A DNA stretch of 64,000 nt. Source: Pelagibacteraceae bacterium AG-319-F18 (GTDB lineage Bacteria > Pseudomonadota > Alphaproteobacteria > Pelagibacterales > Pelagibacteraceae). The stretch's first letter is position 1; every line of letters starts with the position of its first letter. The DNA lies in assembly GCA_003283905.1 (NCBI GenBank), contig QBXA01000001.1, forward strand, positions 1-64,000, read 5' to 3'. Shown piece by piece: positions 1 to 9,049 of this stretch. The translations under genes and the position numbers were made by a program. A model generated the notes under the pieces. The model worked only from the letters and a program-made list of their open reading frames with translations, did not search any database and was not told the DNA's origin.

Positions 1-1
1 T

Positions 2-658
2 AATCCAAATAATCCAACAGGTAGTTTTGTAGAAAAACCTGAAATAGATAAGTTGGCTGAAGGTTTAAAAAAACATCCTCACGTTACTATTTTAAGTGAT
101 GAAATATATAGTAGACAAATTTTTGACAATAAAGAAATGCCCACTTTTTTTAATTATCCTGAGTTAAGAGATAGACTGATAGTTCTAGAAGGTTGGAGTA
201 AAGCTTATTCCATGACTGGTTGGAGATTAGGTTGGAGTTTTTGGCCTGAAAAATTAGTTGAGCATGTTAATAAACTTTTAATTAATAGTGTTTCATGCGT
301 TAATGCAGCTGCTCAATTTGCAGGTATTGCGGCATTAGATGGACCAGAAGATTCTATTCATGATATGATGGTTAAATTTACCGAACGAAGAAAACTAATT
401 CATGAAGGTCTAAATGACTTACCCGGTGTAGAGTGTAGTCTTCCAGGTGGAGCTTTTTATGCTTTCCCAAAAGTAATTGGCACAGGAATGAATGGAGCAG
501 AATTCTGTAAGAAAGCAATGCATGAGGCAGGAGTTGCAATTGTTCCAGGAACAGCTTTTGGACAAACTTGTAATGACTACGTGAGATTTAGTTTTGCTGC
601 TTCAAAGGACAATATTGCTCAAGCATTAGAAAACATTAAAAAAATGTTAACTAAATAA
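2..658 (+). CDS. PLP-dependent aminotransferase class I/II (aspartate aminotransferase family), 5'-truncated by window edge
   Basis: Open frame from base 2 (NPNNPTGSFVEKPEIDKLAEG...) continues into the 201-aa ORF; NPNNPTG, SKAYSMTGWRLGW PLP-lysine motif. Confidence 0.9.
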   Translation, partial: NPNNPTGSFVEKPEIDKLAEGLKKHPHVTILSDEIYSRQIFDNKEMPTFFNYPELRDRLIVLEGWSKAYSMTGWRLGWSFWPEKLVEHVNKLLINSVSCVNAAAQFAGIAALDGPEDSIHDMMVKFTERRKLIHEGLNDLPGVECSLPGGAFYAFPKVIGTGMNGAEFCKKAMHEAGVAIVPGTAFGQTCNDYVRFSFAASKDNIAQALENIKKMLTK

Positions 659-696
659 GCTGTATTTTTTTTAAATTTTTCATTAGTATTGCCATT

Positions 697-2070
697 ATGA
701 ATGAACAAGTTCAGGCAGAGTTAAAAAAAATTTTTAATGGAAGGTTTTCAACCTCAGAGTCAACAAGAGCCAATTACGCTAGAGGCGAAGATACTTATGA
801 TCCAGTTTTATCACAAGCAGTAGTTTTTCCAGAAACAAATGAAGAGGTCTCTAAAATTTTAAAGTTATGTAATGAACACAGAGTTCCTGTAGTGCCGTTT
901 GGAACAGGGACTTCTTTAGAAGGGAATGCTGTCGGTAACTCAAATGGTATTACTATTTCTTTAGAGAAAATGAACAAAGTATTAACTGTAAATGCTGAAG
1001 ACTTTGACTGTAGAGTCCAAGCCAATGTTACTAGAAAACAATTAAATGAATATTTAAGAGAGGATGGTGTTTTTTTTCCAATTGATCCAGGAGCAGATGC
1101 AGCACTAGGAGGAATGGCATCTACATCAGCCTCAGGAACTATGGCGGTAAAATATGGGACTATGAGAACAGTAATTTCAGGTTTAACTGTAGTTTTACCT
1201 AATGGAGATATCATTAAAACAGGGGCGAGGACTAAAAAAACTTCTGCAGGATATAATTTAACAAATTTATTTATTGGTTCTGAAGGCACACTTGGAATAA
1301 TAACTGAAGTGCAAGTTAGATTGTCCCCAATTCCTGAGAATATTATGAGCGCTGTATGTTATTTTCCAGATTTAGACTCAGCAGTAAAAACTGCTCAAGA
1401 AGTAATACAATATGGAGTTCCAATAGCGAGAATTGAAATGTTAAATAAGGACCAAATGGAAATAAGTATTAAATATTCTAAATTAGAAAAAATTAAAGCT
1501 TCACCAACTTTATTTTTTGAATTTCATGGCAGTGAAACAACTAATAATGAGGCAATTAGCATTGTAGAGGAATTATCTAAAAATAATGATGGAAGTGATT
1601 TTCAATGGGCTTCTTCACCTGAGGAACAAAAAAAATTGTGGAAAGCAAGGCATGATGTTTATTATTCTGTTAAGGCACTTGGTAATAATATGAAAATATA
1701 TTCAACAGATGTATGTGTACCAATTTCAAGATTAGTTGAGTGTATATCATGGGCAGAAAATGAAGTTAAAAAACTAGGATTAACTGCACCGATGGTTGGC
1801 CATGTAGGAGATGGAAATTTTCATTCAATTATTTTGTATGATCCCGAAGACAAAGAGAAACAAAAAAAAATTAGACAATACAGCGACGACTTAATTAGTA
1901 AAGCTCTAGAACTTGAAGGAACAATTACAGGCGAACATGGTATTGGCTTACAAAAAAAACATTATCTTTTAAAAGAACATCTTGACAATCTCCCTGTAAT
2001 GAAAGCAATTAAAAGAAGTATAGATGAAAATAATATTATGAATCCTGGAAAGATTTTTGATTTAAATTAA
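697..2070 (+). CDS. FAD-linked oxidase, D-lactate dehydrogenase/GlcD-like
   Basis: PFGTGTSLEGNAVG FAD-binding motif, C-terminal GHVGDGNFH and GEHGIGLQKK motifs typical of the GlcD/DLD family. Confidence 0.88.
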   Translation: MNEQVQAELKKIFNGRFSTSESTRANYARGEDTYDPVLSQAVVFPETNEEVSKILKLCNEHRVPVVPFGTGTSLEGNAVGNSNGITISLEKMNKVLTVNAEDFDCRVQANVTRKQLNEYLREDGVFFPIDPGADAALGGMASTSASGTMAVKYGTMRTVISGLTVVLPNGDIIKTGARTKKTSAGYNLTNLFIGSEGTLGIITEVQVRLSPIPENIMSAVCYFPDLDSAVKTAQEVIQYGVPIARIEMLNKDQMEISIKYSKLEKIKASPTLFFEFHGSETTNNEAISIVEELSKNNDGSDFQWASSPEEQKKLWKARHDVYYSVKALGNNMKIYSTDVCVPISRLVECISWAENEVKKLGLTAPMVGHVGDGNFHSIILYDPEDKEKQKKIRQYSDDLISKALELEGTITGEHGIGLQKKHYLLKEHLDNLPVMKAIKRSIDENNIMNPGKIFDLN

Positions 2071-2083
2071 TAAAAAATAAAAT

Positions 2084-3037
2084 ATGAAAAAAATACTTAT
2101 TACGAGAAGATTATTAAGATCTTGTGAAGATAAAGCTAAAGAAACTTTTGATGCTAATTTTAATTTAAATGATGAACTTTATTCTCAACAAAAATTGATC
2201 GAGCTTAGTAAGGGATGTGATGGTATATTATCATCATTAACAGACAAACTTGATGCAGTAACAATAAATAAGCTTCCAGATACTATAAAAATAATTTCTA
2301 ATTTTGCTGTTGGATTTGGAAATATTGATTTAGAAGCTGCTAAAAGTAGAGGAATAGCAGTAACAAATACGCCTGAAGTTCTTACTGATGCTACGGCAGA
2401 AATTGGGGTTTTACTAATTCTCGGTGCTTGTAGAAGAGCTTCGGAGGGAATTGCAAGCGCTCGAGAAGGTGGTTGGAAATGGTCTGCAGACTATCTAATA
2501 GGAAAACAATTAACTGGAACGAGACTAGGTGTTTTAGGAATGGGAAGAATTGGTCAAAAAATTGCAAAAATTGCAAAATCTCTTGGAATGATAATTCATT
2601 ATCATAATCGATCAAAGTTAAGTGACGATAAAGATCAAGGTGCAACTTACCACGATACTTTAAAAGGTTTGCTTTCGGTATCTGACGTTCTTTCAATTTG
2701 TTGTCCAGCTTCTAAGGAAACTGTTGATATGATTAATAAAGAAACCATAGAATATCTACCAAAGGGTGCAGTTGTAACCAATGTCGCTAGAGGAGATATA
2801 GTTGATGATGAAGCAATGATAGATGCTCTTGAGAGAAGAAAAATTTATGCGGTAGGATTAGATGTGTATAAGAATGAACCAAATTTAAATCCCGGTTATC
2901 TAAAGCACAAAAGTGCATTTATTCTTCCTCATTTAGGAAGCGCTACCAAAGATACTAGAACTGCAATGGCTAATTTAGCAATAGATAATATTGATGAGTA
3001 TTTTAGCACTGGTAATTGCAAAAATAAAGTTAACTAA
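2084..3037 (+). CDS. D-isomer-specific 2-hydroxyacid dehydrogenase (glyoxylate/hydroxypyruvate reductase-like)
   Basis: LGVLGMGRIGQKIAKIAKSLGM Rossmann motif, NVARGDIVDDEAMIDAL, LPHLGSAT. Confidence 0.9.
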   Translation: MKKILITRRLLRSCEDKAKETFDANFNLNDELYSQQKLIELSKGCDGILSSLTDKLDAVTINKLPDTIKIISNFAVGFGNIDLEAAKSRGIAVTNTPEVLTDATAEIGVLLILGACRRASEGIASAREGGWKWSADYLIGKQLTGTRLGVLGMGRIGQKIAKIAKSLGMIIHYHNRSKLSDDKDQGATYHDTLKGLLSVSDVLSICCPASKETVDMINKETIEYLPKGAVVTNVARGDIVDDEAMIDALERRKIYAVGLDVYKNEPNLNPGYLKHKSAFILPHLGSATKDTRTAMANLAIDNIDEYFSTGNCKNKVN

Positions 3038-3051
3038 ACTTAAACATATTT

Positions 3052-3966
3052 ATGATTGAACAGATTGCATTTATTGGTGTTGGTAACATGGGCTGTCCAA
3101 TGGCAGAAAATCTTAAAAAATCTGGAAAAAAAATTAAAGTTTTTGATATTTCAAAAAAAACAATTGAGTTAGCTAAAGAAAAAAATCTTGATGTAATTGA
3201 AAATTTAAATGATCTAATCACTAAAGAGGTGACAACAGTTATAACTATGCTTCCTGAAGGAAAAAATTCTAAAGAGGTATTTTTAGGCGAAAATGGAATT
3301 ATAAATAAAGTTTCAAAAAACTGTCTTTTAATAGATTGTTCAACAATTGATATTCAAACCTCAATAGAGATTGGAAAAAAAGCGACAGAGAGCGGCATCA
3401 AAATGATTGATGCACCTGTTAGTGGTGGAGTAATGGGAGCGCAAAAAGCAACACTAAATATAATGGTGGGTGGTACAAAAGATGCTTTTGAGCTTGCACT
3501 ACCTTTATTAAAAATCATGGGTAAAAATATTTTTCATGCTGGAGATTTAGGAAGTGGCAATGGCGCTAAGATTTGTAATAATATGTCTTTGGGAATAGCT
3601 ATGATTGCAGCCTCAGAGTCATTAATGTTAGCCAAAAGATTAAATATTGATATCAAAAAAGTTCATGAAATTATGAAAAATGCATCAGGTAATAGTTGGC
3701 CTATTTCTGTTTATCCTCCCTTACCAGGTTTAATAGAAGGTACACCTTCAAACAATAACTATCGACCAGGATTTTCTGCAGGAATGATGAATAAAGATCT
3801 TAAACTCGCAAGTGAATGTGCAGAAAGTGTTAGTGCTGATACACCATTAGGCAAGATGGCATTAGAAATATATAGAAAATTTTGTGAAGAAGGCAATGAT
3901 ACTAAAGATTTCTCAGCAATATCAAAAGTAATTGGTGGTGATGCTTGGGATTACCCAATAGATTAA
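3052..3966 (+). CDS. mmsB: 3-hydroxyisobutyrate dehydrogenase / beta-hydroxyacid dehydrogenase family
   Basis: IAFIGVGNMGCPMAENL, DAPVSGGVMGAQKATLNIMVGG, GNGAKICNN; 304 aa. Confidence 0.85.
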   Translation: MIEQIAFIGVGNMGCPMAENLKKSGKKIKVFDISKKTIELAKEKNLDVIENLNDLITKEVTTVITMLPEGKNSKEVFLGENGIINKVSKNCLLIDCSTIDIQTSIEIGKKATESGIKMIDAPVSGGVMGAQKATLNIMVGGTKDAFELALPLLKIMGKNIFHAGDLGSGNGAKICNNMSLGIAMIAASESLMLAKRLNIDIKKVHEIMKNASGNSWPISVYPPLPGLIEGTPSNNNYRPGFSAGMMNKDLKLASECAESVSADTPLGKMALEIYRKFCEEGNDTKDFSAISKVIGGDAWDYPID

Positions 3967-4065
3967 ATCAAAAATTAACAGAGAAACAGAGGTTCCTCCA
4001 AGTAATGTTAAACTTCATATTCCAGCTGAAAAATGTTGTGTTTATGAAGATGATAAATTGATCTA
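3967..4065 (+). pseudogene. Remnant of an ABC transporter ATP-binding subunit C-terminus (TOBE-like end)
   Basis: Short open stretch after mmsB reads IKSKINRETEVPPSNVKLHIPAEKCCVYEDDKLI*; resembles the last ~30 residues of an ABC ATPase, with no gene body upstream. Confidence 0.45.
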
Positions 4066-4182
4066 ATCAATAAGTTCTACTTCAGATTGTAACTAAAGTT
4101 AACATAGCTATTTTTCCTATGGACTCTAACTTCTATTTATAATTAACTCATGAAAGTTAATTAACTAATAGAGGAGAAAAAA

Positions 4183-5313
4183 ATGATTAAAGAAAAAAAA
4201 TCATTGAAGGGAAAATCACCTTCAAGACGTAAATTCTTTAAAGCTGCTGCTGCAACTGGTGTTGCTGCTGTAGCTGCATCATCTTTAGCCGCTCCAGCTG
4301 TCGCTGCTGATAGAGTTGAAATATCTATGGTAGCAACTTGGCCAAGAGATTTTCCTGGTCTAGGAACTGGTGCACAAAGATTTGCAGATAGATTGGGTGC
4401 AATGAGTGATGGACGTATACAAGTTTCTTATTATGCATCTGGTGAAAGAGTAAAAGCATTTGACTCATTTGATGAAGTTGCTTCTGGTAATTCACAAATG
4501 TATCATGCAGCAGACTACTACTGGGTTAAAAAACACCCAGCATTTGGATACTTTACTGCAGTTCCATTTGGTTTTACTTACTCAGAAATAAATGCTTGGA
4601 TTCACCATGGAGGTGGACAAGAACTTTGGGATGAACTAACAGATGATTTTGGAACTCAAAGTTTTATTTGTGGTAACACTGGAGTACAAATGGGTGGTTG
4701 GTTTAATAAAAAAATTAGATCAGCTAATGACTTTAAAGGTTTAAAAATGCGTATGCCTGGATTAGGTGGACAAGTTCTTGGAAAACTTGGTGGTTCTCCA
4801 ATTTCACTTCCTGGTGGACAAATTTATGAAAACCTTGTTTCAGGTGCAATTGATGCAACTGAATGGGTAGGACCTTGGAATGATGAAGCTATGAAGTTCC
4901 ATGAAGCTGCTAAATATTATTACTACCCTGGTATGCACGAACCTGGTTCGATGTTAGCTTGTGGTGTTAATAAATCATGGTTTACAGGCTTATCAAAATC
5001 AGATCAAACGCTAATTAAAACTTGTTGTGCTTGGGCTGATGAAATTACGATGGCTGAGTACAATGCTAAAAATGGTGCTGCACTAGCTCGTCTAGTAAAT
5101 GATCATGGTGTTAAACTTGAGAAGTTTAATGATAAAGTTTATGATGCGTTTGCTAAAGGTGCTGCAGAAGTTTACGATGAAGTGCAACAACATAGTGATC
5201 TTGCTAAAAGAACACATGCTGCTTTTGTTAAAGGTCGTAAAGAAATTGGTGCTTGGACTAATTTGTCTGACTCACCATATATTCAGCAAAGAAACAGAGC
5301 TTTAGGACTTTAA
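4183..5313 (+). CDS. TRAP transporter substrate-binding protein (DctP family) with Tat signal
   Basis: SRRKFFKAAAATG twin-arginine signal; GLKMRMPGLGGQVLGKLGGSPISLPGGQIYENLVSGAIDATEWVGPWND DctP-type core; SD aggagaaaaaaATG. Confidence 0.93.
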   Translation: MIKEKKSLKGKSPSRRKFFKAAAATGVAAVAASSLAAPAVAADRVEISMVATWPRDFPGLGTGAQRFADRLGAMSDGRIQVSYYASGERVKAFDSFDEVASGNSQMYHAADYYWVKKHPAFGYFTAVPFGFTYSEINAWIHHGGGQELWDELTDDFGTQSFICGNTGVQMGGWFNKKIRSANDFKGLKMRMPGLGGQVLGKLGGSPISLPGGQIYENLVSGAIDATEWVGPWNDEAMKFHEAAKYYYYPGMHEPGSMLACGVNKSWFTGLSKSDQTLIKTCCAWADEITMAEYNAKNGAALARLVNDHGVKLEKFNDKVYDAFAKGAAEVYDEVQQHSDLAKRTHAAFVKGRKEIGAWTNLSDSPYIQQRNRALGL

Positions 5314-5344
5314 TAACACTTAAAGTTAGAGTAAAATTTGATAT

Positions 5345-5374
5345 AAGGGCCCTTTATTAAGGGCCCTTTATTTT
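5345..5374 (+). terminator. 10-bp stem-loop with following T-rich stretch (attenuator/intrinsic terminator) between TRAP binding protein and permease genes
   Basis: AAGGGCCCTT-TATT-AAGGGCCCTT followed by TATTTT. Confidence 0.75.
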
Positions 5375-5382
5375 AGTACGTT

Positions 5383-6390
5383 TTGTTAAGTAAAGTTCTT
5401 TGTTTTATGGTTACAAAAAATAATCTATCAATATTAATTAGAATATTTAGTTATTCGATATTAGCTATTACTTTTGTTTTTTTAATCAATAATGCTTTAA
5501 CGGTTTGGTTTGATTGGCCTGGTATTAAGCAGCTATGTTCAAATTATGGTTTATTTGGATTTAAAGAATTAAGTAAACCTTTAGAAGGATCAGCATTAAC
5601 TTTATCTTTTATTCAGTTATTTTTTTATTTTTTTTCAATAGTAGTAGTAATTTTTTATATTTTTAAATCTATTAACCAAACATTAGAATCTGATGCAGAA
5701 ATTCTTACTAAATTTACAGCTTATATTATTAGATCTTCTTTCTGGGCAGTTTTAATAGTTGGAGTTGCAGATTTTTTAGTTTCATTTATGGTTGTTGAAA
5801 AATTAGTTGAACCAATTTTTGGTGAATTTTTAAAAGTTAAATTGGTTATTCCAAATTTTAGAATTACATTTGTTCATTTTCCTTTAATATTAATTTCATT
5901 TGTAATTGGATATTTTACAAGAACAGTAGGTTTTATTTGGTTAGCTATTTTAGTAGTTGGTAGTGAATTTTCAATTGTTCTGTCTAGATTTATATTTGAG
6001 TATGAACAGGCTTTTCAAGGAGATTTAGTTCGTTTTTGGTATTCCGCTCTTTATCTTTTTGCCAGCGCCTATGCTTTAATGCATGAAGGCCATGTTCGAG
6101 TTGATGTTTTATATACTGGTTTTTCTGAAAGAAAAAAAGCTTGGACAAATTCAATGGGGTCATTGCTGTTAGGAATTCCACTTTGTCTTATTGTTATATT
6201 TTTAGGATTAAGTGGTAAAGCGAGTATTATTAATGGCCCAGTTCTCTCCTTTGAAATTACGCAGCAAGGTTCTAATGGATTATATTTGCTTTATTTAATG
6301 GCAATATATCTAGCTGTATTTGCCGTAACTATGTTAACTCAATTTACTAGTTATTTTATGAGTAGTAGCCATAAACTTTTAAAAAATTAA
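5383..6390 (+). CDS. TRAP transporter small permease (DctQ) with long N-terminal membrane extension; start may be ATG at 5407
   Basis: C-terminal half has DctQ signature WYSALYLFASAYALMHEGHVRVDVLY; N-terminal ~190 aa hydrophobic. Confidence 0.82.
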   Translation: MLSKVLCFMVTKNNLSILIRIFSYSILAITFVFLINNALTVWFDWPGIKQLCSNYGLFGFKELSKPLEGSALTLSFIQLFFYFFSIVVVIFYIFKSINQTLESDAEILTKFTAYIIRSSFWAVLIVGVADFLVSFMVVEKLVEPIFGEFLKVKLVIPNFRITFVHFPLILISFVIGYFTRTVGFIWLAILVVGSEFSIVLSRFIFEYEQAFQGDLVRFWYSALYLFASAYALMHEGHVRVDVLYTGFSERKKAWTNSMGSLLLGIPLCLIVIFLGLSGKASIINGPVLSFEITQQGSNGLYLLYLMAIYLAVFAVTMLTQFTSYFMSSSHKLLKN

Positions 6391-6393
6391 ATC

Positions 6394-9045
6394 ATGGAAC
6401 ATTTATTTTTATCACTACTTGTAATAATCATGATAGCAGCACTGGCATCAGGTTTTCCGGTTGCTTTTGCATTGCCTGGTTCTGCTATTATTTCAATAGG
6501 TCTTGCGGCTTTTTTTGGATATCTTTTCGAAGGAGATGTGAGTGCTTATTTTGCAACAGATGGCCCAATAGAATGGTTAACGGCTGGTATTACTAATTTC
6601 AGAAGTAATTATTGGGATGTAGAAACAGATACTTTAATCGCAATACCTTTATTTATTTTTATGGGGATAATGTTGCAAAAATCTAAAATTGCAGAAGATC
6701 TTTTAGTAACCATGGGGCAGTTATTTGGCCCTATTCCTGGAGGATTAGGCATTTCAGTAATTTTTGTTGGAGCCTTGCTTGCAGCTACAACAGGTATAGT
6801 TGGAGCAACAGTAATTGCAATGGGTTTAATCTCTCTGCCTACTATGCTGAATAATAAATATGATAAAAGTCTTGCGAGCGGCATTGTTTGTTCATCTGGA
6901 ACACTTGGTCAAATAATACCTCCATCAATTGTTTTAATTATTATAGCTGATCAATTAGCTAGCGCTTCTGATGTTGCAAATACAATAAGACAGTCAGATT
7001 ATAAATTGCTTACCGGAGAGTTTAATATGCCTGGTGAACTTAGAGTGGGATCTACAAGTGCTGGAGATATGTTTCTTGGAGCATTACTACCTGGATTAGT
7101 ATTGGTTGGCTTGTATATGTTATATGTTTTTATTTATGCAAGATTTAATCCAAAGGCAGCTCCACCTGTTCCATTTAAGGGTCAGTTTGATTTTAAATTT
7201 TGGGTAAAAGTTGTTATGGTAATAATTCCTCCACTTGCATTAATTTTTGCAGTTCTTGGATCTATATTGATGGGTATAGCAACTGTAAATCAAGCTGGCT
7301 CTATTGGAGCGATAGGAGCAACTATAATGGCAGGTTATCGTCTTCATCAAGGTAAAAAAGATGCATATTATCCATTACTAATAACTGTTATAGGTATAAT
7401 TCCTATTTTTATACTTTCGAACAATTATAATTTAAACATTAAAGCTTTAGAAACTAGAAACTTTGCTGCAATTATTATAACAGCTTTTTTTACTATAATA
7501 TTTTTAACTGGTATCGTATGGAGTTTTTGGAGAGCTTACAAAGTCGATAATGTTTTAAAAGAAGTTGTTACAGAAACTTGCGTAACTACATCGATGGTTT
7601 TTATAATTCTTCTAGGAGCAGCAATGTTAACTTCAGGTTTCAGAGCTTTTGGAGGTGAAGAATTAGTAAGGGATTTTTTACAAGATTTACCTGGAGGATT
7701 TTGGACACAGTTTATTGTAGTTATGGCAGTAATATTTTTATTGGGCTTTTTTCTTGATTTTATAGAAATTGCAGTGGTTGTTGTCCCTATTATTGCGCCA
7801 ATATTATTAGCTGAAACTGGAGCTAATGTTAGTGCAATTTGGTTAGGAGTAATGATTGGCGTTAATTTACAAACTTCTTTTTTAACTCCTCCATTTGGTT
7901 TTGCGTTATTTTATTTAAAAGGTGTTGCACCCAAGTTTGTTACAACTTTGAATATTTGGAAAGGCGTTTTTCCTTTTATAATATTACAACTTATAGGATT
8001 AGGAATTGTAGGTTTTTATCCATCTTTGGTAAATTACTTACCAGCAAGAACATACTTAACATCTCATGTAGCTCCGCCTCCAATGAATCCTAAACTGCAA
8101 TATTGTCTACAAGACTATAAATTTGATATTTACAATAATGAAGAACAAAGAATTAAAACTGCCATATTAAACTTTCAATCATTAGTTCCAACCGATCTTC
8201 CTATTGATAAACTTGATATTTTTGAGGAACATTTTGAAAATGCGTTAGGAACCTTTGCTTTAGTTAAAAAACTTCAAAAAACTGAAAAAGAATATAATTT
8301 ATTTGCTGACGGTTATAGAGATCTTCACTTTAGCGTAAGGAAAAAACAAAAAAAGATAAGAAAAATAGATAAAAGAATAGAAAAATTAAAATCTGAAATT
8401 AGAAATTTAGACAAGGATAATGTGGCTGAAAAAAATAAAATTGAATTGAAGATTGAAGATTATAAATTGGAGATCAAAGAAATAAATAAACAAATTCCTG
8501 AGAACTGGACATCAAAAAATAAAGAATTTGAAATTTTACTTAAAGCTAAAAATACTAAAACAAAAAGATATAGAAAAAATGTTGATCAAGCTTATGATAA
8601 TTTAGATCAAATAGTGATGTTCATTCAAGAACATAAAAAATTAGAAGAGCTTTCACCTGAAATTAAGAAATTAAAAAATACTATAGATAATAAAAATTAT
8701 GAAAACTCAATTGCAATCATTGATAATCTTTTTGAAAAATTAGGAGAAATCTCTGGTACAGAAGAGTTTGCAAATAAATTAGATGATTTAGTATCTATTA
8801 TAGATAATGATGAAATTGATGAAGAAAAATTGTTATCTGCTAGTTCAGAAGCATTTAGTTTATTTGATTTAGAAGTTTCTTGGAGAAATAATGCTAACAA
8901 AAATTTGTTACCAGAATTAATGAAATATAACGAAGTTATTAAAAATAATATTGGATTAAGACTTCAGTCGAAATTAACAAAAGAACAAGCTAAATTTGTA
9001 GCAAGATGTAACTCGCTTCACAGAGATGTATCTTTAAATTTCTAA
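6394..9045 (+). CDS. TRAP transporter large permease (DctM) with C-terminal coiled-coil extension
   Basis: DctM-type membrane core (IPLFIFMGIMLQKSKIAEDLL, GILGATVIAMGLISLPTM-like, FGFALFYLKGVAP) then ~300 aa of charged K/E-rich helical sequence from about nt 8070. Confidence 0.9.
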   Translation: MEHLFLSLLVIIMIAALASGFPVAFALPGSAIISIGLAAFFGYLFEGDVSAYFATDGPIEWLTAGITNFRSNYWDVETDTLIAIPLFIFMGIMLQKSKIAEDLLVTMGQLFGPIPGGLGISVIFVGALLAATTGIVGATVIAMGLISLPTMLNNKYDKSLASGIVCSSGTLGQIIPPSIVLIIIADQLASASDVANTIRQSDYKLLTGEFNMPGELRVGSTSAGDMFLGALLPGLVLVGLYMLYVFIYARFNPKAAPPVPFKGQFDFKFWVKVVMVIIPPLALIFAVLGSILMGIATVNQAGSIGAIGATIMAGYRLHQGKKDAYYPLLITVIGIIPIFILSNNYNLNIKALETRNFAAIIITAFFTIIFLTGIVWSFWRAYKVDNVLKEVVTETCVTTSMVFIILLGAAMLTSGFRAFGGEELVRDFLQDLPGGFWTQFIVVMAVIFLLGFFLDFIEIAVVVVPIIAPILLAETGANVSAIWLGVMIGVNLQTSFLTPPFGFALFYLKGVAPKFVTTLNIWKGVFPFIILQLIGLGIVGFYPSLVNYLPARTYLTSHVAPPPMNPKLQYCLQDYKFDIYNNEEQRIKTAILNFQSLVPTDLPIDKLDIFEEHFENALGTFALVKKLQKTEKEYNLFADGYRDLHFSVRKKQKKIRKIDKRIEKLKSEIRNLDKDNVAEKNKIELKIEDYKLEIKEINKQIPENWTSKNKEFEILLKAKNTKTKRYRKNVDQAYDNLDQIVMFIQEHKKLEELSPEIKKLKNTIDNKNYENSIAIIDNLFEKLGEISGTEEFANKLDDLVSIIDNDEIDEEKLLSASSEAFSLFDLEVSWRNNANKNLLPELMKYNEVIKNNIGLRLQSKLTKEQAKFVARCNSLHRDVSLNF

Positions 9046-9049
9046 ATTA

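Noticed and set aside
795-1289. Antisense ORFs such as 795-1289(-), 17506-17934(-), 29545-30030(-), 33557-33859(-)
   Set aside because: Fully antisense to strongly conserved genes; explained by codon bias on the opposite strand.
5099-5305. Same-strand overlapping ORF inside the TRAP binding-protein gene
   Set aside because: Out-of-frame read of a conserved gene, low-complexity product.
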